NCBI GenBank assembly: GCA_030525785.1
Contig: JAUNEA010000003.1
Span: forward strand, 1-64,000
Reading direction: 5' to 3'
Origin: Cardiobacteriaceae bacterium
Lineage (GTDB): Bacteria > Pseudomonadota > Gammaproteobacteria > Cardiobacteriales > Cardiobacteriaceae
DNA: 64,000 nt
The position numbers and the translations under genes are program-made. Below the pieces are notes generated by a model that made no database searches, was not told the origin of the DNA, and saw only the letters and a program-made list of their open reading frames with translations. Below are positions 36,981 to 45,907 of the stretch, in pieces (within the stretch, counting starts at the first letter, position 1; every line of letters starts with the position of its first letter).

Positions 36981-38768
36981 CTATTGCAACTGTGGGAAAC
37001 GCAACAACAAATTCTCTAACAAAGCGCTTGCCTGCCCTTTTCGTTCGTAGCGAAAAACCTCTCTTGCCAAATCCAGCTGTCCTGATATCAGCAAAACTTC
37101 AATATAATGAGCCACGATACTATCCTTGCGATAAGCCGCAAAAGCTCGGCGCAACCAAATCAGCGCATCTTCCCATTTACCTTCTTTCGCCAGCAACATG
37201 GCATAAGCATCTTGTACCATTGGCGCATCTGGATAAAACTCAACAGCCTGCTCAATCAATGCTTTACCTTCTTCAAAGCGCTTTGGCTGGGCAATCAGTA
37301 ATCGCCCATATGCATTCAACGTTTCCAAATGCTCAGGCTCCAGCGCCAAAATACTCAAATACAGCTGCTCCGCCGCCGCCACTTCATCGCGTTGCCCCAA
37401 ACGTTCTGCCTGCAATGCCCAAATATCCACCTGCTCAGGAAAAACTTTCAAAGCGCTTTGCAACACCTCTTCCATCTTAGCATCATCGTATTTCAGCTGG
37501 CTCGCCTCAACCAAATAATGTTCTAAGGCATACTCTGGAAACTCTTCACGCAAGTTCGCAAAAGCCCGTTGCCCCTCTTTCACATTACCTTGCTTAAACC
37601 ACAACAAAGCGCTTTTTTCCATCGCCTGCATTTTAAGATGAGAGCTTTCCGAAACTTTATCAAACTCTTCTTGCGCACGCTTATATTGTTGAGCAATCTC
37701 TGAGGCTTGCGCACTGTTAAACCAGAACATATCCTCATTAAAAACGCCCATACCCCACAAGTCTCGATACAAAGAAACCGCCATTTCCAGCTCGCCTTCT
37801 TGCGCATACAACCAAGCCAGCAGAATCAACACAGGTGGCTCGCTTTGCACCGCCCACCATCGTTTCACATACTCGATAGCTTCGGTAAATTGGTAGTTAT
37901 CTGCCAAAATATCAACAATGGCCGAAAGTAACGTAGGATCATCAGGGTGTTTCTTCAATAAAGGCTCCAAAATCGCCAATGCTTCTTGTAATCGCCCAAC
38001 GCTCGATAAAGTATCTGCCTGCATAATCTCCAGCTGTCGCCAACTACTATCAAGCGCTTTGGCAGCCTCAAAGGATTCTAATGCCAAACTCACACGCCCT
38101 TCCTCCTTCGCAGCCAAACCAAGATAATAAAAAATATAAGGATTTTTGGGGAATCTCTCGCTCAAACGTTGTAAGAAACGTAATCGCATAGGAGCATCAG
38201 AGCTGGCATTTAAAATCAGGCTCAATTGAGTGACGGCATCAACACTGGTTTGGCGTTGTAGCATTTGTTCGGTCAGAGAAAATGCTGCTGCCTCTTGCCC
38301 ACGCAACACAAAAACACGCAACAACGCATAGTAAGGTTCATCATCGGCAGGAAAAGCGCTTTGCCACAAAGCCGCCATCTCCTGAGCTTTATCCAACTGT
38401 TCTGATTCCAAAGCAATAGAAAAAGCATAAGAAAATAAGCTTCTATCCTTAACTCGTGACACTAAAATCTTCAAACGTGCTAAGGCTTGCTCATAATCGC
38501 CCGCTTGTTCAGCAAAGCGCGTTGCCAGAACATGAAACACATCTTCTGAGCTACTTTGTTGCCAACGAGGCGCAACAGAACGATGACGTGCGGGCGAAAC
38601 ACCATCTTTCTTGGGTGTCTCTTTTTTCGCCCATGCCATTTGACCTAAAGCTAAAAGCATTATCAAAAGCCCAAAATGAAGCTTTTCACTCCACATCATG
38701 CCAAAGCGCTTTATCCAATCTCTTGCCCAATCCTTGAGCCTACACATGATATTTATCAGCTGAAACAT
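36981..38768 (-). CDS. Secreted TPR-repeat protein
   Basis: This 595-aa protein has a probable signal peptide (around residues 25-47, MWSEKLHFGLLIMLLALGQMAWA), preceded by a short extension; the true start could be the ATG at 38699. The remainder is tandem tetratricopeptide repeats, such as GRVSLALESFEAAKALD, GRLQEALAILEPLLKKHPDDP and AEQLYLSILALEPEHLETLNAYGRLLIAQP. It lies next to lolB, a pairing known from Pseudomonas and Neisseria, and may serve envelope assembly. No catalytic domain is visible. Confidence 0.85.
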   Translation of the reverse strand: MFQLINIMCRLKDWARDWIKRFGMMWSEKLHFGLLIMLLALGQMAWAKKETPKKDGVSPARHRSVAPRWQQSSSEDVFHVLATRFAEQAGDYEQALARLKILVSRVKDRSLFSYAFSIALESEQLDKAQEMAALWQSAFPADDEPYYALLRVFVLRGQEAAAFSLTEQMLQRQTSVDAVTQLSLILNASSDAPMRLRFLQRLSERFPKNPYIFYYLGLAAKEEGRVSLALESFEAAKALDSSWRQLEIMQADTLSSVGRLQEALAILEPLLKKHPDDPTLLSAIVDILADNYQFTEAIEYVKRWWAVQSEPPVLILLAWLYAQEGELEMAVSLYRDLWGMGVFNEDMFWFNSAQASEIAQQYKRAQEEFDKVSESSHLKMQAMEKSALLWFKQGNVKEGQRAFANLREEFPEYALEHYLVEASQLKYDDAKMEEVLQSALKVFPEQVDIWALQAERLGQRDEVAAAEQLYLSILALEPEHLETLNAYGRLLIAQPKRFEEGKALIEQAVEFYPDAPMVQDAYAMLLAKEGKWEDALIWLRRAFAAYRKDSIVAHYIEVLLISGQLDLAREVFRYERKGQASALLENLLLRFPQLQ

Positions 38769-38821
38769 ACCCCAAAATACCTTAAAATAACCACCATTTT
38801 TAAAGAAGATTATAAGCGTAT

Positions 38822-40096
38822 ATGAGCACTATCGATGAGGCAAACCAAAATATCATTTACGCCTTTGGCATCAATCACCAAAGCGCAAATGTAGCTGTGC
38901 GTGAAAAATTTGCATTTTCACCCGAAGACATCACCCAAGCCCTCCAACACTATCAAGCCCAACATCAAGGCGAACTCGCGCTACTCTCCACATGCAACCG
39001 CACGGAGCTGTATTTGGTCAGCGATAATCCGCCCGATATGCTGGCATGGTTGGTAGCGCAGAAAAAGGTCAGCCCTGAATCGCTGGCTCCTTATTTCTTC
39101 ATGCATGAAGGTCGACAAGCTGTGCGCCATATTAACCGTGTTGCTTGTGGTTTGGATTCTCTCATTCTTGGCGAACCCCAAATCTTAGGGCAAATGAAGC
39201 AGGCTTATCATCTTGCCAAGCAAGCGGGCAGTGTGCATTCGATTTTGGATCGTTTGTTTCAGCAAAGTTTTTCAGTTGCCAAAAAAGTGCGTCATAGCAC
39301 AACCATTGGGCAAAACCCTGTTTCGGTGGCTTATGCAGGCATCAAATTGACACAACAGTTTTTCAACGACCACCCAGAGCGAACAGCCCTTGTGATTGGC
39401 GCTGGCGAAACCGCAACACTTGCCGTGAAATATCTGCGCGATTTAGGCATTGGGCGTTTGATTATTGCCAATCGTACTCTCGAAAAAGCCCAACAACTCG
39501 CCACCCAACATCAAGCCTATGCCTTACCTCTTGAGCAAATTGCCAGCCATTTACACGAAGCCGATATTATCGTGGGAGCTGCTCGTTCAGAGTATCCTTT
39601 GGTGTATGGAAAAATGGTACAAAGCGCTTTGAAACAACGTCGCCAAGCCATGCAGGTTTACATCGACTTATCCATTCCACGCCTGTTTGATGGCGATATT
39701 GATGAGCTTGACGATGCCTTCCTCTATTCTATCGACCACCTTGAGCAAATCATTGAGGATAACGTCCAATCGCGTAAAATTGCTGCCCAAAAGGCAGAAG
39801 TAATTGTGAATCTACACAGTGATGACTTTCTCGGCTGGTTACGCTCACGCCCTCAGCAACGTATGGTACGAAAAATGCGAGACCAAGCCCATGAAATCCG
39901 TCAGCAACTGCTTGCTGATGCTTACCGTCGCTTGGCTCATGGTGAAGACCCTGCCAAACTTCTCGAACAACTCGCCCTCAAGCTCACCAACAAACTTCTC
40001 CACAGCCCTAGTGAACTCATTCAAGCCATTCCACCTGACCATAAGGATTGGCTGGCTATTGTTGCCGATACATTTGATTCTCGCGATTCAGCCTAA
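38822..40096 (+). CDS. hemA: Glutamyl-tRNA reductase
   Basis: HemA reduces glutamyl-tRNA to glutamate-1-semialdehyde, the first step of C5 haem synthesis. The 424-aa protein has LSTCNRTELYLV with the catalytic cysteine near residue 55, the NADPH-binding GAGETATLAVKYL near residue 195 and the C-terminal dimerisation helices. It is divergent from the lolB side and followed by prfA, the classical gammaproteobacterial arrangement. Confidence 0.97.
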   Translation: MSTIDEANQNIIYAFGINHQSANVAVREKFAFSPEDITQALQHYQAQHQGELALLSTCNRTELYLVSDNPPDMLAWLVAQKKVSPESLAPYFFMHEGRQAVRHINRVACGLDSLILGEPQILGQMKQAYHLAKQAGSVHSILDRLFQQSFSVAKKVRHSTTIGQNPVSVAYAGIKLTQQFFNDHPERTALVIGAGETATLAVKYLRDLGIGRLIIANRTLEKAQQLATQHQAYALPLEQIASHLHEADIIVGAARSEYPLVYGKMVQSALKQRRQAMQVYIDLSIPRLFDGDIDELDDAFLYSIDHLEQIIEDNVQSRKIAAQKAEVIVNLHSDDFLGWLRSRPQQRMVRKMRDQAHEIRQQLLADAYRRLAHGEDPAKLLEQLALKLTNKLLHSPSELIQAIPPDHKDWLAIVADTFDSRDSA

Positions 40097-40186
40097 CTCA
40101 AAGCGCTTTGTCACAAAACCTCTGCTTTGCCCAAGCCTTTGCCTCAAACAAAGCCCCAATCCTCCAGCTATCGATAAAGGAATGCC

Positions 40187-41266
40187 ATGCACCCCAGCTT
40201 GATTGCAAAATTACAACAATGTTTTGAACGCCACGAAGAACTCAATCTGTTGCTCTCTGCTCCTGAAACAGCCCAAAACCCTGATTTATTGCGTAAATAC
40301 TCCCAAGAACATGCTCAGCTTAGCCCCATTGTTGATGCCCTCAACGAACAAACACGCCTCAAACATGAACTAAGCGCTTTGGCAGAAATGGCACAAGATG
40401 CAGAAATGGCAGAGATGATCGCCGAAGAAAAGCAAACCTTACAAAGCGCTTTGGAAGCCAATGAACAAGAACTGGCACGTCTCATGATTCCCAAAGATCC
40501 TCTCGATGGCGCTGATATTTATCTCGAAATTCGCGCTGGCACAGGGGGCGATGAAGCGGCGATTTTTGCTGGTGATTTGTTCCGTATGTACAGCAAATAC
40601 GCAGAATTGCAACGCTGGCGCTTAGAGGTCTTGTCTGAAAATACAGGTGAACACGGTGGCTACAAAGAAATCATCGCCCAAATCAGTGGGCAGAATGTTT
40701 ATTCCAGCTTGAAGTTTGAAAGCGGAGCGCACCGTGTTCAGCGTGTACCAGATACAGAAGCTTCAGGACGCATTCACACCAGCGCTGCAACTGTTGCTAT
40801 TTTGCCTGTGATGGATGAAATCGAAAGCATCGACATCAACCCAGCCGATTTACGTATTGATACTTATCGAGCTTCAGGAGCTGGCGGTCAGCATGTAAAC
40901 AAAACCGATTCCGCCATTCGTATCACGCATATTCCCACAGGCACAGTCGTGGAATGCCAAGAAGAACGCTCTCAACACAAAAACCGCTCTAAAGCTATGA
41001 GTTTGCTGGCTTCTCGCTTGCTTGATGCCGAGCGTCAAAAACAAAGCGCTTCTATAGCGGCTGAGCGCAAGAGTTTAGTAGGCACAGGCGATCGTTCTGA
41101 ACGTATCCGCACTTATAACTACCCTCAAAGCCGTGTAACTGACCATCGCATTAACCTTACTCTCTATCGCCTAGATGAATTGATGGAAGGAGATTTAAGC
41201 CAAATCATTGTTCCTCTACAACAGGCTCAAGAAACAGAAGCACTTTTATCCTTACAGAATCAGTAA
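40187..41266 (+). CDS. prfA: Peptide chain release factor 1
   Basis: RF1 reads UAA and UAG and triggers peptide release. The 359-aa protein has the recognition tripeptide PDT in [14 protein letters not shown] and the catalytic GGQ in [16 protein letters not shown] (near residue 230). GATAAAGGAATGCC provides a ribosome site. PrmC, which methylates the GGQ glutamine and often follows prfA, is not here. Confidence 0.98.
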   Translation: MHPSLIAKLQQCFERHEELNLLLSAPETAQNPDLLRKYSQEHAQLSPIVDALNEQTRLKHELSALAEMAQDAEMAEMIAEEKQTLQSALEANEQELARLMIPKDPLDGADIYLEIRAGTGGDEAAIFAGDLFRMYSKYAELQRWRLEVLSENTGEHGGYKEIIAQISGQNVYSSLKFESGAHRVQRVPDTEASGRIHTSAATVAILPVMDEIESIDINPADLRIDTYRASGAGGQHVNKTDSAIRITHIPTGTVVECQEERSQHKNRSKAMSLLASRLLDAERQKQSASIAAERKSLVGTGDRSERIRTYNYPQSRVTDHRINLTLYRLDELMEGDLSQIIVPLQQAQETEALLSLQNQ

Positions 41267-41429
41267 AATCTGCCCTACAAGCGTTAATTACAGTTCTTTT
41301 ACAGCTATTATCAAGGGAGCGTAAGATAGCAAGCCGTATATAGTCTTAATGTAAACACTCATTCAGGAGGATTACTCTACGACATCCACCGCTCCCCATT
41401 CTCTTTTTTCTATTGAATCCTTTTTATCA

Positions 41430-42019
41430 TTGACTTTATGTTGTGGTGCTTTTCTCCAAAGCGCTTTGGCTCATAGCTCCACCTTAGAACGCATTAAATT
41501 AACCCAAACCATTAAACTCAACTGTATAGAAAATGCTTATCCTTTTTCTTATATTGATAAGGAAACAGCCAAACATCATAGCTTTTCACTCGAAATTTCT
41601 GAAAAAAACTACTGAAGTTATTAAAGAGTATTTAAAACTACCCAAGCTAAAAGCTGAATATATTTTTACCGATACCAAAAACTGCTGGGAACTCCATAAA
41701 TATGCTGGTTTCTGTTGATTCAGGCATCAAAAACCATACTCATTTAACAGTAAAGCGCTTTGGGCAGCCGTAATCTGGCAAAAAACAAGCCTTAACTGCT
41801 GAGAAAATGGATACCTTGATTTATGATGAGAAATTTAAGGTATTAGTCAATCATAAGCTACTATCCATGATACAAAGAAAAGAGATTCATAGCTTTTACG
41901 ATAAATGGCTTATGAAGCCTATTCCTCCTTTAAGCAACACGGTTAATTTTCCCATGTCGCCAACAACTGTAAAGATTTTAAACATTGCTACAGATAAAGC
42001 TGTTGGACAATTGCAATAA
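41430..42019 (+). pseudogene. Degraded GltI-like binding protein
   Basis: Three fragments in different frames match the intact gene downstream. The first has the signal peptide and N-terminus (ending QSALAHSSTLERIK and YPFSYIDKETAKHH). The second, from about 41600, has a YLKLPKLKAEYIFTDTKN segment; a frameshift near 41605 separates them. About 300 bp of the middle is lost. The last fragment has FYDKWLMKPIPP and the C-terminal motif DKAVGQLQ. It is the first of four tandem paralogues. Confidence 0.88.
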
Positions 42020-42155
42020 AGTCATCTCTGCATCAACTATAAATCACTACTCCAAAGCGCTTTGTTTGTGATTTAAATCCAAGCTTATTATTAAGCCACA
42101 ATCAATCCTTAAATTCAAGCCGCCACAACCTATATAATCTTTTGTTTTTAATAAC

Positions 42156-42184
42156 TTAACTTTCTACCTTTATTCTTCTATAAT
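42156..42184 (+). promoter_or_regulatory. Candidate promoter of the first intact GltI-like gene
   Basis: TTAACT at 42156, 17 bp, then TATAAT at 42179. It lies about 55 bp upstream of the start at 42239. It matches the housekeeping consensus at 10 of 12 positions. Confidence 0.5.
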
Positions 42185-42238
42185 GTAATACAACCTTAAA
42201 AGGTTATTGATGATAGTTAGAATATGAAGGAAGGCATT

Positions 42239-43138
42239 ATGATAAATTCTCGCTATTTACTGGCTTGCTGGTTTTTAATATCACAAAGCGCTTTGGCTCA
42301 CAGCCCCACTATTGAACGTATCAAACAAACAGGCATCATTCAGCTTGGTTACTCTGAAACAACTGTCCCTTTCAGCTACATCGACCCTAACACCCAACAA
42401 CATTATGGATTCTCGCATGATTTGTATGACAAAATTGTCGAACGTTTCCGCCAAGATTTTCAGCTTCCCGAATTGCAAGTGAAATATGTCTTGTTCACAG
42501 CCAAAAACCGTTGGGAACTTCATAAAAATCATGAGGTTGATTTATCCTGTATTGCTGCTACTAACACCACAGAACGCCAACAAAAATACGCCGATTTTAG
42601 TTATGGCTATTTTGTGTCAGGCGCAAGAATGTTAGTTCCCAAAGCTTTAGGTGTACATCATTACAAAGACTTAGAAGGACGTGTAGTGGGTGTTATGAAA
42701 AATTCTGCCAGTCGCCAATTTATCTTCAACAAGAAAGATACCTATCACTTCAAAGAGCTTTCCATTGAAAATAATATGAGCGAAGCTTATGAGCGACTGA
42801 AAAATGGCGAGATTGATGCTCTTGTTTATGATGATGTTTCCTTAGCGTCACAGTTGTATCGTGACCGTGAGCATGGTGATCAATATGAAATTATTGGCAA
42901 ACCAATGACCGCTGAAAATTACGGCTGCACCATGCAACTGCATGATCAAGAATTTAAACTGTGGGTTAATCAAACCTTGCACAACCTCATTCAACAAAAA
43001 GAAATTCATGCCATGTACGATAAATGGTTTGTTCAGCCTATTCCTCCCCAAAACCAATCCTTCAATTTCCCTATGAGCGATGCTACAAAGCGCTTATTAG
43101 CAGTACCAAGCGATAAAGCCGTTGGGCAGCTCGATTAA
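42239..43138 (+). CDS. GltI-like amino-acid binding protein, copy 2
   Basis: This 299-aa periplasmic binding protein resembles E. coli GltI (glutamate/aspartate) along its length: PTIERIKQTGIIQLGYSE, VPFSYIDP, NTTERQQKYADFSYGYFV (residues 110-130), NYGCTMQLHD and the closing PSDKAVGQL, which corresponds to PNDKALN of GltI. The signal peptide ends LISQSALA, written by the palindrome. No permease or ATPase gene is near. I chose the ATG at 42239 (GAAGG upstream) over one five codons earlier. Confidence 0.9.
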   Translation: MINSRYLLACWFLISQSALAHSPTIERIKQTGIIQLGYSETTVPFSYIDPNTQQHYGFSHDLYDKIVERFRQDFQLPELQVKYVLFTAKNRWELHKNHEVDLSCIAATNTTERQQKYADFSYGYFVSGARMLVPKALGVHHYKDLEGRVVGVMKNSASRQFIFNKKDTYHFKELSIENNMSEAYERLKNGEIDALVYDDVSLASQLYRDREHGDQYEIIGKPMTAENYGCTMQLHDQEFKLWVNQTLHNLIQQKEIHAMYDKWFVQPIPPQNQSFNFPMSDATKRLLAVPSDKAVGQLD

Positions 43139-43187
43139 GGAGATTGAATTGGCATTGAAATTTTTCTTATAACTTTCGATAATAATG

Positions 43188-43216
43188 ATGCCTTCCTGCA
43201 ATGGGGGGCATTTTTT
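43188..43216 (+). terminator. Terminator after GltI-like copy 2, possibly a leader attenuator
   Basis: ATGCCTTCC and GGGGGGCAT form a 9-bp stem (two G-U pairs) with a 6-nt loop, followed by six T residues. A promoter-like TTGAAA-17 bp-GATAAT lies just before it (43155-43183), so it could also be a leader hairpin for the next gene. Confidence 0.7.
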
Positions 43217-43248
43217 ATGGCTATCCTCTAGGTTAAAAAGGATTTATT

Positions 43249-44166
43249 ATGATAAAAAACAATAAATTATACAAAATTGCCTTATTATCTTTGCTCACTA
43301 TCGCCCAAAGCGCTTTAGCATCGCCTACATTAGAACGTATCCGAAAAACCAACACCATACGTCTTGGCTACAGTGAAACTGTTATTCCCATCAGCTGGTA
43401 TGACCAAACCACAAAAAGCCCCAAAGGCTTTGGGTTTGAAATCTCCCAACATATTGTAGAAGGTTTAAAAGAATCGCTAAAACTCCCTGATTTAAAAATA
43501 CAATATGTTCCTGTGCCTTCGAAAGAACGCTGGAATATGCACGCCAACGGAGACATCGATTTGCATTGTTCCGTAACGACCAACACCTTAGAACGCCAAG
43601 AGCAACTGGTAGAATTTAGCTATGGTTACTTTGTGGCGCATGCAAGAATGCTGGTAAAAAAAGGTTCAGGTATTCATAACTATAGCGATTTAGCGGGTAA
43701 GAATGTGGCGCTGATTAATGGTTCTTTCAGTGGCAAATTTTTACAAAGCAAGAAAAACAACTTTAAAATCAAAGAATTAAAAATAATCAACAACGGTTTA
43801 AAAGAGGGCTTTGAACTTTTAAAAACTGGGGAAGTTGCAGGCTTGGTTTACGACGATATTTCCTTAATTTCCTTCCTATTACGCCACCCCGATGACCAGC
43901 CTAATTTTGAAGTCGTTGGTAAACCTATCACAACCGAAAATTATGGTTGCACCATGCAACATGGAGATAAAGTCTTTAAACAGATGGTCAACCACGAACT
44001 AGCGAAAATGATTCATAGCCAAAGTGTGCATAAGCTGTACCAAAAATGGTTCTTACAACCTATTCCTGATGTGGGCTTAACGGTTGGCATTCCAATGAGT
44101 GATGCTACCGAAAAACTCTTAATCATGCCTAATGATAAAGCTGTTGGTCAATTACAAGTCGAATAA
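43249..44166 (+). CDS. GltI-like amino-acid binding protein, copy 3
   Basis: This 305-aa paralogue has the same order of motifs: SPTLERIRKTNTIRLGYSE, NTLERQEQLVEFSYGYFV, NYGCTMQHGD and the end PNDKAVGQLQ. The signal peptide ends AQSALA, again the palindrome. A charged segment near residue 160 differs from the other copies (LQSKKNNFKIK). It has its own ribosome site and is separated from its neighbours by hairpins, so each copy may be its own unit. Confidence 0.9.
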   Translation: MIKNNKLYKIALLSLLTIAQSALASPTLERIRKTNTIRLGYSETVIPISWYDQTTKSPKGFGFEISQHIVEGLKESLKLPDLKIQYVPVPSKERWNMHANGDIDLHCSVTTNTLERQEQLVEFSYGYFVAHARMLVKKGSGIHNYSDLAGKNVALINGSFSGKFLQSKKNNFKIKELKIINNGLKEGFELLKTGEVAGLVYDDISLISFLLRHPDDQPNFEVVGKPITTENYGCTMQHGDKVFKQMVNHELAKMIHSQSVHKLYQKWFLQPIPDVGLTVGIPMSDATEKLLIMPNDKAVGQLQVE

Positions 44167-44183
44167 ATCGACAAAGCGCTTTG

Positions 44184-44222
44184 AGGAGGCTAGGCTTAAG
44201 GAATTCTTGAGCCTAACCTCCT
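44184..44222 (+). terminator. Terminator after GltI-like copy 3
   Basis: AGGAGGCTAGGCTTAAG pairs with CTTGAGCCTAACCTCCT (17 bp with one mismatch and one wobble) around a 5-nt loop. A T-rich stretch follows. Confidence 0.8.
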
Positions 44223-44346
44223 AACTTTTATCATTATTAAATTTTTGTTAGAGTATAGAATACAAGTCTTAGCTAGAAAATCAGAACAACTCATTTTCCT
44301 TCTATCTCTTTCATTCAAAAATAACTCTCTTAATAGGATTATTCAT

Positions 44347-45264
44347 ATGTCATTATCATCATCACGCTATTTACAGGCGATACTCTTACTCTCTTATCTC
44401 TGCCTTCAAAGCGCTTTTGCATCACCAACCCTAGAACGCATCAAACAAACCAATACCATCAAAATTGGCTATAGCCACAACGTTATCCCATTCAATTACC
44501 TCGATAGCGTCACTCAAAAGCCTGTTGGTTATGGCATTGATATTTCTCTTGAGATTGTGGAATCTTTGAAAAAATCTCTGAATCTACCTGATTTAAAAGT
44601 TGAGTACGTCTCTACTCCCTTTGATGAACGCTGGAAAATGCATGCCAATGGAGAGGTAGATTTGCATTGCTCAACCTCAACCAACACCATAGAGCGCCAA
44701 TCACTAGCCGATTTTAGTTACACCTATTTCGTTGCTAACACTCGCGTGATGGTCAAAAAGTCCTCAGGTATTAAAAAATATCCTGATTTAGCGGGTAAAG
44801 ATGTTGCTATTATTGCGGGAACAGTCAGTGGCGAGTTTTTCAAGACCAAGAAAAATTACTACCATATTCATAGCTTCAAGGTTATCACCAGTATTACTCA
44901 AGCGCTCGAAGATGCCTTTGCAGCGTTAAAAGCAGATGAAGTAGCAGCCATTGTTTATGAGGATAGTTTGCTACTCTCAATGCTGTTGCAAAATGCAAAA
45001 GAAAGAGATAGTTATGAAATTTTAGGTAAGCCAATTGCTACAGAATATTATGCCTGCACCATGCAGCATGGCGATAACGTATTTAAGGAATTGGTCAATA
45101 GCACGCTATCACAAATGATTCAGAATAAAAGACTGTATCAAATCTATGATAAATGGTTCACCACGCCCTTACAGTCGATAGAAGTTAATCCCGATATGCC
45201 GATGAGTGAGCAATTGGAAAAACTACTGCTAGCGCCAAGTGATAAAGCAGTAGGGCAAATGTAA
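44347..45264 (+). CDS. GltI-like amino-acid binding protein, copy 4
   Basis: The last of the tandem set (305 aa). SPTLERIKQTNTIKIGYSH, NTIERQSLADFSYTYFV, YYACTMQHGD and the end PSDKAVGQM match the other copies. The signal peptide ends LQSAFA. I chose the ATG at 44347, which opens a typical signal peptide; the open frame extends 34 codons further. Pairwise differences in the pocket region suggest separate ligands. Confidence 0.9.
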   Translation: MSLSSSRYLQAILLLSYLCLQSAFASPTLERIKQTNTIKIGYSHNVIPFNYLDSVTQKPVGYGIDISLEIVESLKKSLNLPDLKVEYVSTPFDERWKMHANGEVDLHCSTSTNTIERQSLADFSYTYFVANTRVMVKKSSGIKKYPDLAGKDVAIIAGTVSGEFFKTKKNYYHIHSFKVITSITQALEDAFAALKADEVAAIVYEDSLLLSMLLQNAKERDSYEILGKPIATEYYACTMQHGDNVFKELVNSTLSQMIQNKRLYQIYDKWFTTPLQSIEVNPDMPMSEQLEKLLLAPSDKAVGQM

Positions 45265-45273
45265 TTTCAAACA

Positions 45274-45306
45274 CAAAGCGCTTTGACTATTTTTCAAAGC
45301 GCTTTT
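45274..45306. repeat. Palindrome pair, 21-bp register
   Basis: Copies starting at 45274 and 45295 fill the short space between the convergent copy-4 gene and the lipoprotein gene. Confidence 0.85.
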
Positions 45307-45311
45307 CTCCG

Positions 45312-45755
45312 TTATTTCCACAACAACATCTGCCCATGAGCTGATTGCATTGAATCTACCATTTTTTCCGCATTGATTTTCCAATCCACTGGGCTACGCT
45401 CAAGCCAAAATTGTGCTGGACTGCGTTGCCCATTTTTATATTTCACATCAACATAAACCAAAGCGCTTTGTGAGATAGCATCGTATTGCATAGGCTGAGT
45501 AAACTCTACGGTTGCGCCATGTAAATCTACGCGCCATTGTTCATTATTACATTGATAACGCACGCTATCCATGCCTTGATTTTGCACGACCAAACCCTGC
45601 AATTGCTCACAAGCTCCTTGTTGTAACCAAGTATAATATTGCATCACAACACCTTCGGGCGAAAGCGCTTTGTTTGTTTTTCTCGCAGGCTCCTCCACCC
45701 ACCACCACGAGCAACCATTCAAACACAAAGCGCTTAACAACATCAGCCGTTTCAT
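45312..45755 (-). CDS. Small lipoprotein of unknown function
   Basis: This 147-aa protein has a signal peptide ending LCLNGCSWWW, where Cys14 is a probable lipidation site. The mature part (ALSPEGVVMQYYTWLQQGACEQLQGLV) recalls NTF2-like periplasmic domains such as DUF4878, at low confidence. I chose the ATG at 45755 because GGGG lies eight bases upstream and it opens the signal peptide; the frame runs 22 codons further. Confidence 0.7.
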   Translation of the reverse strand: MKRLMLLSALCLNGCSWWWVEEPARKTNKALSPEGVVMQYYTWLQQGACEQLQGLVVQNQGMDSVRYQCNNEQWRVDLHGATVEFTQPMQYDAISQSALVYVDVKYKNGQRSPAQFWLERSPVDWKINAEKMVDSMQSAHGQMLLWK

Positions 45756-45907
45756 GAACAAAGCCCCATAATCACTTGCTCTACTACCAAGCAAGGTATT
45801 TCCTCCAATATCCCAACCCATTTTCTCATCTCCATCTCCTATCGATTAAAAGAAAGCGCCTTGATTAATCAACCAAAGCGCTTTCTGTTTAGCCCATTAA
45901 GCTACGA

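Noticed and set aside
43155..43183. Promoter TTGAAA-17-GATAAT before GltI-like copy 3 as a separate feature
   Set aside because: It lies just ahead of a terminator stem, so transcripts from it would start in the stem; I mention it only as a possible attenuator.
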